Both the position numbers and the translations under genes were made by a program. 64,000 nucleotides of DNA from CATOSP01 sp965197545 (lineage in GTDB: Bacteria; Chloroflexota; Dehalococcoidia; Lucifugimonadales; UBA3495). Position 1 is the stretch's first letter. Each line of letters starts with the position of its first letter. Shown here one piece after another: positions 18,049 to 28,009 of this stretch. The notes beneath the pieces are model-generated. The model worked only from the letters and a program-made list of their open reading frames with translations. It did not search any database and had not been told where the DNA came from. Location: contig CBDANJ010000008.1 of the NCBI GenBank assembly GCA_965197545.1, positions 1,860,001 through 1,924,000 of the forward strand, written 5' to 3'.

Positions 18049-18193
18049 TTACTAAGAAGACCCCTCCCGGTGGTTGGCGTTTTCGCGATTCCAAGCCACC
18101 TGAAGGGGTCGTTTCTTGCAGGGTTCTATGTACGAGTCTTGGCAATTTACCGAAATTCGGAACGACTCATACGTCCGCGATTGCTGCTTGCTT

Positions 18194-18505
18194 TTAGCGG
18201 TAGTTTGAATTCCTTATTCCGCTAAAGCAATCGCTGCAATACACCGGTCTGTCACCACGGGGTCTGAAGGGGACCGTCGTGTCTTTGCCACACTGGGCGC
18301 AGACTGCCGGATGCATTTCTCGATCTGACGACCCGTAGGAGTTTCCATATCCGCCCTGCTGGCTCTTGCGAGCCCCACGGCATTGAGTACACCGTTTTGG
18401 CTCGTTGGTATACCCACGAGAGGCGAAAAACTCTTGCTCACCAACTGTGAAGGTGAACTCTGACGCGCATTCCACGCAAGTAAGGGTCTTATCTGAAAGC
18501 GCCAC
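18194..18505 (-). CDS. Double zinc-ribbon small protein
   Basis: 103 residues from a GTG start with GGAGG upstream. Four CxxC knuckles (CVEC, CTQC, CAQC, CSDC) form two zinc ribbons separated by a Gly/Ser-rich linker; the middle segment EFFASRGYTNEPKRC is typical of a conserved Chloroflexota/Firmicutes zinc-ribbon family. Its role is unproven, probably nucleic acid or protein binding. It lies next to the sigma factor gene on the same strand, with a 215-bp gap. Confidence 0.75.
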   Translation of the reverse strand: MALSDKTLTCVECASEFTFTVGEQEFFASRGYTNEPKRCTQCRGARKSQQGGYGNSYGSSDREMHPAVCAQCGKDTTVPFRPRGDRPVYCSDCFSGIRNSNYR

Positions 18506-18720
18506 TTGGACAACCTCCTAAATTCTTGGTCTCGTCGAGGTCATCCAGTGTTACCATCGAAGGGTTTCTACAAAGAGCAACCTAAACTTTAACCTGCCTA
18601 CAGTGTACTCCCGATTCAGGCGTATTGTTAGCCTACGGAACAAATCGATGTTTTGCCGGGCCCAAGATTGGCCGGTAAGCCGGCAATTGGCAATCATCAA
18701 GGTCAACGCGGTCCCTGCAG

Positions 18721-20196
18721 CTAATCCAGGTAATCCCGAAGCACGCTAGAACGGCTGGGTTCCCGCAGCTTCTTCAGGGCCTTGGCCTCTATTTGGCGGA
18801 TTCGTTCGCGAGTAACCCCAAATTCCTGGCCTACTTCTTCAAGGGTGTGGGTCCGCTCTCCCAACATGCCAAACCGTAGACGCAAAACTAGACCCTCCCG
18901 GTCAGTTAGGGTATCCAGCACATCCTCCATGTGGTCCTTCAAGACTTGAGATATTGCTTTCTCCTCTGTGGAAGGCAGGTCTCGATCTTCGAGGAAATCC
19001 CCAAGGGAAGCATCGGCTTCGTCTCCGATGGGTGTTTCCAGGGATACTGGCCCCCGGGAGATTTTCAGGATTTCCTCCAGCCTCTCCGGTCCAATGTCCA
19101 TAGCCTGGCTGATTTCCGCTACGGTCGGTTCCCGGCCATGTTTCTGGAGCAACCGTCGTTGCTCTCGCATCAGTTTGTTAACGGTCTCCACCACATGCAC
19201 TGGTAAACGTATGGTCCGGCCTTGGTCCGCAATTGCCCGGGTGACGGCCTGCCGAATCCACCAGTGTGCATAGGTGCTGAACTTGAACCCCTTACGATAA
19301 TCGAATTTATCCACTCCTCGCATCAATCCGATATTACCCTCTTGGATCAGGTCCATCATGTCCATGCCCCGGCCGAGGTATTTCTTGGCAATACTGACGA
19401 CCAACCGCAAGTTGGCTTCTGTAAGGTGGGACTGGGCTCGGGCGCCTTCTTTCTTGATATGGTCGAAGTGGCGCTGGAACTCGGTGTCCATCTCCGATAA
19501 TTCAGCGAAGATCCCTGGTTGTCGTAATGCTAATTTCAGTTCGGGCAGGGTACAGTCTCTCATGACGTGGACAGCTTCTAAGGGGATAAGCCAGCTATTG
19601 AGAGACAGGCCAACAACCCTAGAATGGATTTCTTCCTCATCTTGATCTAAAGCATCGGCCAGGCCGGACATTGCATTTTGAGATAATTTGGCATCTATTT
19701 CGACCCGCAATTCAGGGTGGCTGGATATTTGCGACAGGGTGAGGTGTCGGGGCAATCCTAACTGCTCCTCCAAGGCTTCCAGCAAAGGCCCGGAGTCTGC
19801 CAGCCGGCGCAGCAACACACCGGCGATCTCCCAAGGTAGCGGAGCACGCCCCCCTTTTTCGTTAAATTCCTCTTCCAACTTCAGCAGGTAGTTCTTTCCT
19901 TCCAGCTTACGGGCCAAATCGCGCTCTTCCTGGAAGGTTAGCAGGTCAGTCCGCGCAATCTCCCGCAGATACGCCCTGACCGGGTCCTCCGGTATTTCCG
20001 GGCTTTCCGTCCCCACCTCCCGGTCTGGTTGTTCCTCTGTGCCCTTCTCGTTGTTGGAGAGGTCTCTCAACCCATTACTCTGTGGGTCGGCGACCTGGCT
20101 CTGAATCTCCATGAGTAGCCCGCGAACCTGGGTGCTCTCTCCGGAGCCAGTTGAATCTTTACCTTCGTATTCAGGGCTGCTTTGAGGTGAGACCAT
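18721..20196 (-). CDS. rpoD: Primary-type RNA polymerase sigma-70 factor
   Basis: 491 residues. Region 1.2 is seen as DPVRAYLREIARTDLLTFQE, region 2 as NLRLVVSIAKKYLGRGM through FSTYAHWWIRQAVTRAI, region 3 around residue 350 (GREPTVAEISQAM), and region 4 with GVTRERIRQIEAKALKKLR. The strong region 2.3-2.4 and full region 4 fit an RpoD/SigA-type factor; whether this is the only one in the genome cannot be known from one window, so the symbol is provisional. It recruits core polymerase to -35/-10 promoters. Confidence 0.85.
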   Translation of the reverse strand: MVSPQSSPEYEGKDSTGSGESTQVRGLLMEIQSQVADPQSNGLRDLSNNEKGTEEQPDREVGTESPEIPEDPVRAYLREIARTDLLTFQEERDLARKLEGKNYLLKLEEEFNEKGGRAPLPWEIAGVLLRRLADSGPLLEALEEQLGLPRHLTLSQISSHPELRVEIDAKLSQNAMSGLADALDQDEEEIHSRVVGLSLNSWLIPLEAVHVMRDCTLPELKLALRQPGIFAELSEMDTEFQRHFDHIKKEGARAQSHLTEANLRLVVSIAKKYLGRGMDMMDLIQEGNIGLMRGVDKFDYRKGFKFSTYAHWWIRQAVTRAIADQGRTIRLPVHVVETVNKLMREQRRLLQKHGREPTVAEISQAMDIGPERLEEILKISRGPVSLETPIGDEADASLGDFLEDRDLPSTEEKAISQVLKDHMEDVLDTLTDREGLVLRLRFGMLGERTHTLEEVGQEFGVTRERIRQIEAKALKKLREPSRSSVLRDYLD

Positions 20197-20278
20197 CTAG
20201 TTTTTCACTTCTTAGCCGAGATTTTTCAGTAGGAACAATTAGTAAACATCCCTTAGGTCGTCCCACTCTTCCAAGTGG

Positions 20279-20611
20279 TCAGTAACCTCCAGCGTCAGTC
20301 TGTTCTTCGATTCCCACCGTGCCGCCTGACCGGACGCGCAAAATACCAAGCAAATCTCCCACAGCGAGGTCCCGTACCATTGGCCCGGGAAGGGGTTGAT
20401 CCGAATTCGCCTCGTAGCGATTTCTGCGGCCTTCTCGAATTCTACGTATGTATCCCGCCGCCTCCAGCTCGGAGATGATCCGGCGCACCGGCCTCTCGGT
20501 AATACCGAGCTGAGCTCCAATTTGGGTGGCAGTGATCTGCGGTACGGTGGCTACCAGTAACAGGACGGCTCCGTGGTTGGTCAAAAAGCTCCAGGATGGC
20601 ATGGTCCCCAT
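20279..20611 (-). CDS. Winged-helix DNA-binding regulator
   Basis: 110 residues. ITATQIGAQLGITERPVRRI is a helix-turn-helix followed by a wing (AAGYIRRIREGRRNRYEAN). The tail after about residue 75 is short and has no ligand domain. A 12-bp inverted repeat (20655-20691) lies 44 bp upstream of the start, suggesting autoregulation. It follows the head of the sigma factor gene on the same strand, but the intervening sequence means co-transcription is not assured. Confidence 0.7.
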   Translation of the reverse strand: MGTMPSWSFLTNHGAVLLLVATVPQITATQIGAQLGITERPVRRIISELEAAGYIRRIREGRRNRYEANSDQPLPGPMVRDLAVGDLLGILRVRSGGTVGIEEQTDAGGY

Positions 20612-20654
20612 TTCCCCGTACTCCTCAAGATACGGCGGAAGGCATCATAGCATA

Positions 20655-20691
20655 AAGCATGTTTAACAGAGCATCTCTTTTAAACATGCTT
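20655..20691. promoter_or_regulatory. Candidate operator dyad
   Basis: AAGCATGTTTAA and its perfect complement TTAAACATGCTT separated by 13 bp, in the upstream region of the winged-helix gene. Symmetry and location fit a dimeric repressor site. The binding protein is inferred. Confidence 0.5.
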
Positions 20692-20782
20692 CTACAAGCC
20701 ATAACAAATTTCCGGATGGTGTCCTGAGAATTAAAGGAAGTTACTTTGACTCGGAAGGCGGTCGATCCGCCATGAGATACAG

Positions 20783-21081
20783 TTGGCCTATGCTTTCTGG
20801 TTGGGAGAAGTGCGCCGCCGCCCCGTGACTTGGGCGGTGGCCACGGCGATAGCTCCCGGTATGTTGGGAACGCTGCTGATAGGGTCCATCATGGGCGCAT
20901 GGTGGCATCTGGCTGGTTACTTCTGGTACTTCCTACCCGGTACCGCGGCGCCCCAAAACCTGCCGTAATCTATGCCCGCGCCATCTACTACGCCGGCTTC
21001 GTGTTGATCCTATTTAGCCTCGCCGCCGTGATGGCATCTTTCATCGAATGCTTCATAGTCAAAAACGTCTTGGAACTTTGA
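20783..21081 (+). pseudogene. Frameshifted small membrane protein remnant
   Basis: Two overlapping frames each give a hydrophobic segment: RPVTWAVATAIAPGMLGTLL and beyond in the first, FVLILFSLAAVMASFIECF in the second. Joining them near 20960 would give a two-helix membrane protein of about 95 residues. No family is recognised. The following stretch 21082-21432 holds no gene. Confidence 0.35.
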
Positions 21082-21432
21082 AGGTTAACGCAGCTAAAAG
21101 GGACATCCTTCTATCGGGATGCGGTTGGCTGTTGCTACTGGCGTCCTTGGTGGACCATTGGGGTCTTTGCGTTCACGCCAATTGGGTTCCTTCCAGTTCA
21201 GGTGTTTGATCTGAGTATTTCAACACAGGGTTCTTGAACCCCACTATATAGCCGCGCCCAGAAAGCTCCTTCATAGGACTTTGTGCCGAATTCCGGCGGC
21301 ATTAGGGCCTACAAGGTAGTTTGGCTTATCAGGACCCGTCTCAAATACTGACTTCCCAGGCCGGTCGGCAATCTGCGTTACTATTGGTTCCTTGTATTAT
21401 ATACTCATATAAAATGTCATTACGGATTAATA

Positions 21433-21921
21433 TTGATATGCAGATTATCGTCGGCGCCCAAGGTTGAAGATTTGAGTCCGAGGCTGGTGGAGGCGCTTGT
21501 TAGCTTCGAGCGCGCCTACGCCAGGTGGGTAGAGTCGCCTCTCCGAAACACCGGTCTTTATGCTCGTATTCGCTTGTTGAGGGTCCTTGACCGCAGTGGG
21601 CCGCGAATCATGAGCGCGCTCAGTGATGAGCTCGTTGTGAGCCCCCGCAATGTCACCGTGCTGGTGGACGCCTTGGAAGCCAATGGCCTAGTGCGACGCC
21701 GCGCCCACCCTACCGATCGCCGAGCCATGCTCGGCGAACTAACCCCGCAGGGCGTTGAAACCTGTGGCGTGATGTATACCGAGCACCTTGAAGCTGTTGC
21801 GGAGCTGTTCTCCGACCTGTCCGAGGCTGATCAGAGAGAGCTTCTGCGCCTCTTGAATATACTGGGCAGCGGACTTGAACGCCGAGGAGTCGTCGACGAA
21901 TATCCCGGAAACGAGGTTTAG
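21433..21921 (+). CDS. MarR-family transcriptional regulator
   Basis: 162 residues from a TTG start. YARIRLLRVLDRSGPRIMSA, the recognition-helix region SPRNVTVLVDALEANGLV and the wing RRRAHPTDRRAMLGELT follow MarR order, with dimerisation helices at both ends. MarR proteins usually repress a neighbouring gene and release DNA on binding small phenolic or drug-like ligands. The nearest downstream genes encode RNA-binding proteins, so its target is unclear. Confidence 0.75.
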   Translation: MICRLSSAPKVEDLSPRLVEALVSFERAYARWVESPLRNTGLYARIRLLRVLDRSGPRIMSALSDELVVSPRNVTVLVDALEANGLVRRRAHPTDRRAMLGELTPQGVETCGVMYTEHLEAVAELFSDLSEADQRELLRLLNILGSGLERRGVVDEYPGNEV

Positions 21922-22053
21922 GCCGGGTCTCCCCTGCGATTAGTGTGGCGGGCCTTGGGGCTGATCAAAGGGAACGAAGGCTGGATTTGACCAGAAAATG
22001 CAAATACATGAGACGGCGACATTCACAGTGCGGGGGACCAAGAGGAAGGATTT

Positions 22054-22392
22054 TTGAGGATATACGTGGGAAATCTCCAGCGCGAATTTAACGAGGGGGA
22101 TGTGAGGGAGCTCTTCAGCAGTCACGGCCAAGTGGGTTCAGTATCCATAATCCGTGACCGTGACACCCGCCGTTCGAAAGGCTTCGCCTTTGTCGAAATG
22201 CCTTTGGGTGTTCAAGCCAAAGCAGCCATCAAAGCGCTCAACGGACAGATATTTCACCAGCCAACGCGCACCCTCACTGTCAATGAAGCCCATCCTAAAG
22301 AAGGCCGCAATGCCGAAAAAGGCGGCCACCGACCGAGCCCAACGGTTGATAGGCCCAAGCTACTCAAGCGTCCCAGAGGGCGCCGCCGGTAG
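22054..22392 (+). CDS. RRM RNA-binding protein
   Basis: 112 residues from TTG with AGGAAGGA upstream. RNP2 is RIYVGNL and RNP1 is SKGFAFVEM, giving one RRM, then a basic Arg/Lys-rich tail (RPKLLKRPRGRRR). Similar single-RRM proteins in Cyanobacteria and Chloroflexota are cold- or stress-linked RNA chaperones. The DEAD-box helicase begins 9 bp after its end, so the two probably form an RNA-remodelling operon. Confidence 0.85.
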   Translation: MRIYVGNLQREFNEGDVRELFSSHGQVGSVSIIRDRDTRRSKGFAFVEMPLGVQAKAAIKALNGQIFHQPTRTLTVNEAHPKEGRNAEKGGHRPSPTVDRPKLLKRPRGRRR

Positions 22393-22401
22393 AGGAGACA
22401 A

Positions 22402-23826
22402 GTGTCGACTATTCCAAGCCTGGTCGGTAAAATAACAGGGACACGACGCTTCAAGGAACGAAATTTCATCAATCGGCTTGAGGCAAGCTACGCAACAAAG
22501 GAAGAGAGCATCGTACCGAATACATCAAAAACAGAACCCCTGATATCACAGGCGGCCTCGCCTCCGAAACGCCGGTCCTGGTGGTGGTGGTGGCGCAGGA
22601 CCGGGCCCAAGCATCAAGACTCCGGACCCATTTCTCCACCCCAAGTCAATCAAAGCCCTCAAGTAGCTTCCGGCCCCGGAGAGACGGGCACGCACTGGTT
22701 TGGCAATCAGGAGGTGAGCTCCGATGTCGCCCGGGCCCTCAGCACAATTGGCTACGAGGAACCCACACCCATTCAGCAAGAGTGCATTTCGCCCCTCTTG
22801 GCCGGCCGGGATGTGGTGGGCCAAGCCCTAACCGGCACCGGGAAAACGGCCGCTTTCGGGATTCCCTTAGTGGAACAGGCGGACCCGTCCCAAACCTTCG
22901 TTCAAGCGTTGATCCTGGTCCCGACCCGAGAGTTGGCGAGGCAGGTCCGCGATGAACTGATTCGTCTGGGCCAGTTCCGGCGCATAGGAGTCGTGGCTTG
23001 CTACGGAGGACAGCCCATATCCAAGCAGATCGGCGCGCTTGCCCGTGGCACTCACATAGTTGTGGGTACTCCCGGCCGGGTGCTGGACCATCTGAGGCGA
23101 GGAACTCTGCGATTGGAAACTCTTCGCACAGTGGTATTGGACGAGGCCGACGAGATGCTAGACATCGGCTTCCTGCCGGATATTGAGCGGATTCTGGCAC
23201 AAACGCCCAAGAAACGGCAGACCGCCCTGTTCTCCGCCACCATACCCTCCCCTATTCGGGGTGTTGTCGTTCGTCATATGCAGTCCCCTATGTGGATACG
23301 AATAGGAGGTGAGATTGAGACTGCTCCCCACGTATCCCAACTGTACTACGAGGTACCGGAACAAGACCGGGTGCGTACGCTCGTTAGGCTGCTAACCACC
23401 CAGGTGAACGGAGGGAAGGCCCTCATGTTCCGAAGGACCAAAGTTGGTGTGGATAAGTTGGTTTTAGCGCTGCAGCGGCAGGGCGTTGCCGTGGCAGGGA
23501 TCCACGGTGGCATGGTCCAGGCGCAACGAAACGCAGCGATGCGGTCCTTTCACGCCGGGGGACTAAAGGTGCTAGTGGCTACCAATGTGGCTGCTCGAGG
23601 CCTGGATATTCCGGAGGTCTCCCACGTTGTCAACTACGACATGCCTCAGAGCTTGGAAGAGTACGTCCACCGAATCGGAAGAACTGCCCGCATGGGACGC
23701 GACGGGACAGCCATTACATTCGTCACAGAATGGGATTTCCCAATGCTGGACATCTTGCTGGCCAGCTTGGCTGGTGAGCTAAAACAAGGGACTGAGGTGG
23801 ACCCAGGAAATTGGACAGGTGGTTAA
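22402..23826 (+). CDS. DEAD-box RNA helicase
   Basis: 474 residues from GTG. Motifs in order: Q (PTPIQQ), I (ALTGTGKTA, about 142-150), Ia (PTRELA), Ib (TPGRVLD), II (DEAD), III (SAT), V (ARGLDIP), VI (HRIGRTARMG). The N-terminal extension of about 100 residues is low-complexity and holds five consecutive Trp codons flanked by Arg (about residues 60-64), an unusual feature. ATP-dependent RNA unwinding in ribosome assembly or cold adaptation is the family role. Operonic with the RRM gene. Confidence 0.9.
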   Translation: MSTIPSLVGKITGTRRFKERNFINRLEASYATKEESIVPNTSKTEPLISQAASPPKRRSWWWWWRRTGPKHQDSGPISPPQVNQSPQVASGPGETGTHWFGNQEVSSDVARALSTIGYEEPTPIQQECISPLLAGRDVVGQALTGTGKTAAFGIPLVEQADPSQTFVQALILVPTRELARQVRDELIRLGQFRRIGVVACYGGQPISKQIGALARGTHIVVGTPGRVLDHLRRGTLRLETLRTVVLDEADEMLDIGFLPDIERILAQTPKKRQTALFSATIPSPIRGVVVRHMQSPMWIRIGGEIETAPHVSQLYYEVPEQDRVRTLVRLLTTQVNGGKALMFRRTKVGVDKLVLALQRQGVAVAGIHGGMVQAQRNAAMRSFHAGGLKVLVATNVAARGLDIPEVSHVVNYDMPQSLEEYVHRIGRTARMGRDGTAITFVTEWDFPMLDILLASLAGELKQGTEVDPGNWTGG

Positions 23827-23881
23827 GTGAGAGTCCCGCTCTTAAACTAGATGCAGCGTTGGTTTTCAGGAAGAGTCGGAC

Positions 23882-24340
23882 ATGAAGAAACGGAGGAAGC
23901 ACAGCCGGGCCCTCAAAGCGAAGGCAGCCCTGGAGGCGGTGAAAGGGGACGACACTTTGGCCCAGTGGGTCGCCCGATATGAAATCCACCCAGGCCAGAT
24001 ACAGGCTTGGAAGAAGGCCCTGTCGGAGCGAACCGGCGGCGTAATTGGCGGGGGCCAAGTGCAGAAGGCCAAGAAGGAAGCGGCCCTCATCTCCCGGTTG
24101 TACCATAAGATTGGCCATCTGTAAGTGGAGCTGGATTTCTTGGCGGAAGGGTCCAGTCCATGAGCCGGGCGAATCGGCGGGAGACGGTGGAGCTGAGGCA
24201 TCCTTCCCTATCGCCAGTACGCCGTGTCAGGCATCAGCCGCTCCAGTCTATTCCACCGGCCCAAAAGGACTCGGGAAGAGGACTTGTCCCTGATGGGTAA
24301 GATCGACCGGCAGTATCGGTCCTCTAGGTGGACGTCAACG
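23882..24340 (+). pseudogene. IS3-family element remnant (OrfA and start of OrfB)
   Basis: OrfA is readable from MKKRRKHSRALKAKAALEAV to a premature TAA at 24122-24124. The same frame then continues as VELDFLAEG, the usual join of the OrfA coiled coil. OrfB starts near MSRANRRETVELRHPS but breaks by frameshifts; SRSSLFHRPK and EEDLSLMGKIDRQY are recognisable before the homology ends near 24330. The catalytic core is absent. Confidence 0.7.
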
Positions 24341-24700
24341 TCTTTCGGGTGAGCGACTTCGAATAACCGGAGGCCGGTGTCAGCATCAGGGAGTAAATGG
24401 CCGTGTTCCGCGCGCCCAACACCGCGTTGGGATTCATGCTGTCGAAAATCTTAGAGATTTGCTCTTGGGTTAAGGGTTCGATCACCTTTTCGATAACGAC
24501 CGGAGGCTTCAGTTCTTGGAGCCGGTGCGCCTCGGTGTTGCTCCAGGGGTACATCCAAGTGAAAACGGCCCGAAGCGCCTCCCCCCCGATTGTCTAATGT
24601 GTAAGACGATTTCCCTCCAAAGTCCCCTCCTATCTTGATTGTATAAGATGAACTCTCTGACCTCGTCCTCCCCGCAGGTAGTCCAAGTGGGTGGACATCC
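24324..24700 (-). pseudogene. Tyrosine recombinase remnant
   Basis: The minus strand carries EVREFILYNQDR (core-binding start), then in another frame LTQEQISKIFDSMNPNAVLG and AIYSLML, then DTGLRLFEVAHPKDVDVHL after one more shift. These are pieces of a Xer-type integrase lacking the catalytic C-terminus. It directly abuts the IS3 remnant. Confidence 0.6.
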
Positions 24701-24998
24701 CTCCCCCCTGCAACCATCCGTAGCAGGGCTTAACGATTCGTTGTACTGCTGCGCCGTCTTCGGGGACCTGCCCACTGTCTGGTTATGGGCCTTGAATTTG
24801 TAGCCGATCACTTGGTATTTTATCGGGGTTCTCCTTGCCTTCTTTACGAGAGCTGTCTGGTAGGCAAGCAACCGGAGGCGGAACCGGGAAGTGTAGAAAG
24901 GCAGGGTATCGGATATGGGTTTTGGCATGGGAAAATCGCCCGTCGGGGCGGAATTTCTGGACCAAAAAGGGCCAATTCGTAGCTAAAATGGGGAAAGT

Positions 24999-25050
24999 TG
25001 GCGTCCCAGGCAGGATTCGAACCCGCGACCCGCTGCTTAGAAGGCAGCGC
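24999..25050 (-). pseudogene. 3' fragment of tRNA-Arg (anticodon UCU)
   Basis: Reading the minus strand: anticodon arm GCTGC-CTTCTAA-GCAGC (UCU), T-arm with GTTCGAAT, acceptor 3' strand CTGGGAC, discriminator G and encoded CCA. The D-arm and 5' acceptor strand are absent. Such 3' halves commonly mark attachment sites of integrated elements. Confidence 0.65.
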
Positions 25051-25461
25051 GGCTACGTCTCTTTCTGCCTCGTAGAATCACCTACGATCTTCGGCAAGAA
25101 ATCGGGGATTCCTCCTCTAATCAGCGCGTCGAATTCGATCGAATTCCCTGATTACTTGCCCAAGTATACACCCTTGCCCCTCAGGCAGGTAGTAGGTTGC
25201 TCAGTCGAGGGATGAGTTCGGCCTTCATGCAGGAACCCAAGCATTTGTGGGCCACGAGCCGGTTATGAAGAACCGACTTACAGGTCGACGTCAGCATCCC
25301 TGAAGACGCTGTGATGGTCCCAATAGAATATCTCGGATGCTTGGCGCTTGGCGCCAACCAACGATTCGGGCCCGACCGATCTACTCATATTTCAGACATT
25401 CGTCCAGTTGGAGACACGTGTCGTAAAGTAGGTTGACTACTGGCGGGGGCCAAGTGCAAGC

Positions 25462-25511
25462 TTCTGTCCTGATAAGACCGAGGTCGATGGTTCGAGTCCA
25501 TCCAGGCCCAC
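25462..25511 (+). pseudogene. 3' fragment of tRNA-Ile (anticodon GAU), possible att site
   Basis: Loop CTGATAA (anticodon GAU), T-arm GATGG-TTCGAGT-CCATC and acceptor CAGGCCC plus A, without CCA. The 5' half is missing. It lies 70 bp upstream of an intact tyrosine recombinase gene, the usual layout of an att site next to its integrase. The anticodon stem carries one mismatch. Confidence 0.6.
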
Positions 25512-25580
25512 TTTTCCCGCAGCTTCTGGTAAAATCAGATACAAAATGACGGCTTTCGCTCTCAGGTGCCACCATGATGA

Positions 25581-26606
25581 ATGACCGTCAAGCAGGTTTT
25601 TGACCACAGTCTTCGCGCATACGGCAAACGGTTTCTCAGAAGCCTGAAGGCTTCCAACCGGTACTCTGAGGGGTACCTCGCCAGCCTGGAAACCACTGTC
25701 GCCATGGCCGCCCTCTATGCTGAGGAACATGGGTGGCCCGACGTTCAGGAGATCACCACCGAGCACTTGGAGGACTATCTCGCGTACCTCCAGGACCGGG
25801 TGCGCTGGTTCGGGGAACGGACCTACGCCGAACCCAGGAAGCTGTCCAAGGGGCATATCAACGCTCAGTACCGCCGCCTGAACCGGTTTTTCAATTGGCT
25901 GGTGGAACGCGGGCCCCTTGTCGAAAACCCCATGCTCTCCATCAGTCCCCCCAAGATCGAGGAGAAGACGGTTCCCGTAATCACTGAAGACCAGATGCGG
26001 GACCTGCTCACCCTCACTGACCTCTCTCTTGCCAGGACTCCCGCCCACCGTTTTCGCCTGGTTCGCGACCGGGCACTCCTGTACGCGTTTTGGGACACGC
26101 CGGGACGACTCGCCGAGATAGCCAAGTTGCGACTTGATGATGTGGACCTTGCCGATGGCACACTGCTGGTTATGGGCAAGGGACAGAAAGAAAGGAGGAT
26201 GCCGATTGGCGACGCGGCTAGGTCCGTTATGCTGGATTACCTGCAGGAACGAGAAACCCTCATGCCTCGCGCAAAAGCGTTGTGGGTGTCCGAACAGGGG
26301 GAATCTCTATTGCCTAATGGAATTTGCCAGATCCTGAAGCGCTTGGCGAAGCGAGCCAACATCGAGGACATGCATCCCCATAGGTTCCGTCATTCCTACG
26401 CCATCAACGCCCTGCGGGCTGGCATGCCGGAGCAGGTTCTGAAGATAGTTGGCGGATGGAAAAAGATTCCCGAGACCTATTTCCGGACATTGGGGGAAGA
26501 GGATGCCAGGGAGTTTCACCGGCAGGTCAGCCCTGGGGACAAGCTGGGGAAGACGACGTCTGCGGGAAGGACATGGCGGCAGGGCCAGAGGCGAGGGAGG
26601 CTTTAG
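25581..26606 (+). CDS. Tyrosine recombinase (XerC/D-type integrase)
   Basis: 341 residues. N-terminal core-binding domain with YLASLETTVAMAALYAEEHG, then a catalytic domain with Arg176 (PGRLAEIAKL), Lys in GKGQKERR, His267-x-x-Arg270 (HRFRH) and the nucleophile Tyr300 (ETYFRTL). All catalytic residues appear present. The C-terminal tail after about residue 310 is basic. It probably catalyses site-specific integration or excision; the tRNA-Ile fragment just upstream is the likely attachment site. The extent of its element is not defined here. Confidence 0.85.
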   Translation: MTVKQVFDHSLRAYGKRFLRSLKASNRYSEGYLASLETTVAMAALYAEEHGWPDVQEITTEHLEDYLAYLQDRVRWFGERTYAEPRKLSKGHINAQYRRLNRFFNWLVERGPLVENPMLSISPPKIEEKTVPVITEDQMRDLLTLTDLSLARTPAHRFRLVRDRALLYAFWDTPGRLAEIAKLRLDDVDLADGTLLVMGKGQKERRMPIGDAARSVMLDYLQERETLMPRAKALWVSEQGESLLPNGICQILKRLAKRANIEDMHPHRFRHSYAINALRAGMPEQVLKIVGGWKKIPETYFRTLGEEDAREFHRQVSPGDKLGKTTSAGRTWRQGQRRGRL

Positions 26607-27355
26607 AACTTCTTACCCCACGAGCTTAGTGACCCTCGAACTATCGATTCGTAGGGGATCCCCTCCTTCTTCCTTCATGTTGCCAGGGCGTTCAAAAAAG
26701 TCCAGTCGTAGGATTCTCATCTGGATGCAGCCAGCAGGCTCCGGTACGACACGGGTCCGTTTGTGCCTCCGCGAAACCAGGTTGTCAGGCATTTGAAAGC
26801 TATCTGAAGCGACAACCCATGTAGAGACTCGGCCTCTCCCGTCTCACGATTTCCTTCCATTCTGGTGCTGGTAGAGTGCAGGTAAGAACATGCTTCAAGA
26901 GTTTGCAATCAAGCTACCGGGGACTCAATCGACACAAGAAGCTGCGGTTTTCCTGGACGGTGGATTTGCTTAAGCCGACGGTCAGGATGACTAGACTGAC
27001 AGAAAGTCACCTGGCAGCCGGAAGTTCGATTCCAGTTAGGTGGGCCTACATGCATGGTAGATGGAACCATCTTCGAGATGTGGCTGGGGGCTCCGTGATC
27101 CTTGGCGCCGGGATCCAAGCGGGGAGTTCAACCCTTTTCGGGAGGCCTGCCACCACGGGCGGCCGTTTGGTCCGCACCTGGACCACTTGAGATTGGTTCG
27201 TAGGTTCCAGCGGTCAGGCCATCTTCCGCCAAGTGCTGACTGTGGTACTCCTGCTGAAGGATTCCTTTTACCAAGATTCCCGGACCCGTAGGCCTGGTAC
27301 TGGTATCCAGTATGCTTCCGCTTGCTCGCCCTTTCCATAGGGATACAATCGCCGA
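26607..27355. other. Gene-poor stretch
   Basis: No convincing gene on either strand; open frames lack family resemblance. Around 27.0 kb a tRNA-like T-loop (GTTCGATTCCAG) appears but the arms do not pair well. Confidence 0.4.
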
Positions 27356-27835
27356 TCATGTAGTCCTTTGCAATGCCGCTCGGCGCGACTCTTCTTCCAT
27401 CATGCGCATGGCATCTCGGTTTCTCATAGTCGCCCGGATGGACTCGATAGCCTCGGCCATGGGCTCCCTTCGTAGTCTTCCCTCGGTTAGCCCTAACCTT
27501 TCGTGGCCTAGCCTGATGATATCCTTCTTGGCCAAATCACCTGACACGAGCAACTGTTCGATATCATCAAAGGATAAGTTCGGGATATCGAGCCCTTCGA
27601 GAGGACTCTTAACAGGTTTCCTCTGAGACACTGGGTGCGAGATTTGTCGGATTTCGTTCAGCACTTGTTCAAGAGGACGATTTGCGAGAGGTTGTATTGC
27701 TTGGGCCAAACGAAGAAACGCATTGCCCATCTCCGGGTTCCCGATCTGTTCGCTCTTTAAGAATCTTGAACAGGCACGTATACCTTGAACCAGGTCCTTA
27801 GTTGATACTTCGGCTATATCCGATTCGCCTTTCAT
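27356..27835 (-). CDS. Unknown 159-residue protein
   Basis: Not recognised. Largely helical and charged: DLVQGIRACSRFLKSEQIG, a Pro-containing hinge near IPNLSFDDIEQLLVSGDLAK, and a final helix with RRAALQR. Its ATG overlaps the TGA of the upstream small frame by 4 bp (ATGA at 27832-27835), indicating membership of a minus-strand operon whose upstream genes are disrupted by IS630 relics. Confidence 0.55.
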   Translation of the reverse strand: MKGESDIAEVSTKDLVQGIRACSRFLKSEQIGNPEMGNAFLRLAQAIQPLANRPLEQVLNEIRQISHPVSQRKPVKSPLEGLDIPNLSFDDIEQLLVSGDLAKKDIIRLGHERLGLTEGRLRREPMAEAIESIRATMRNRDAMRMMEEESRRAALQRTT

Positions 27836-27996
27836 ATCGCATCGATCCTTCCTTTCACGTTAGCTACCAATTGGGTAAACATTGTTACGAACCCGCGATT
27901 GGTGATATTGGGGTCGTTCCGTCTGTCGAAAACGGGGACGTTAAGCCGAGTTGCCTGTGCCACTCCAGTGCCGTCCTCAATCAACGGATCGATCAT
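27832..27996 (-). CDS. 54-residue frame, probably a gene 3' end
   Basis: MIDPLIEDGTGVAQATRLNV through FTQLVANVKGRIDAI, coupled by ATGA to the following 159-residue gene. The upstream DNA is an IS630 remnant, so this is likely the surviving C-terminus of a larger cargo protein, possibly the gene now ending at 28429. No family recognised. Confidence 0.4.
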   Translation of the reverse strand: MIDPLIEDGTGVAQATRLNVPVFDRRNDPNITNRGFVTMFTQLVANVKGRIDAI

Positions 27997-28009
27997 CAGG
28001 GACTGCCAC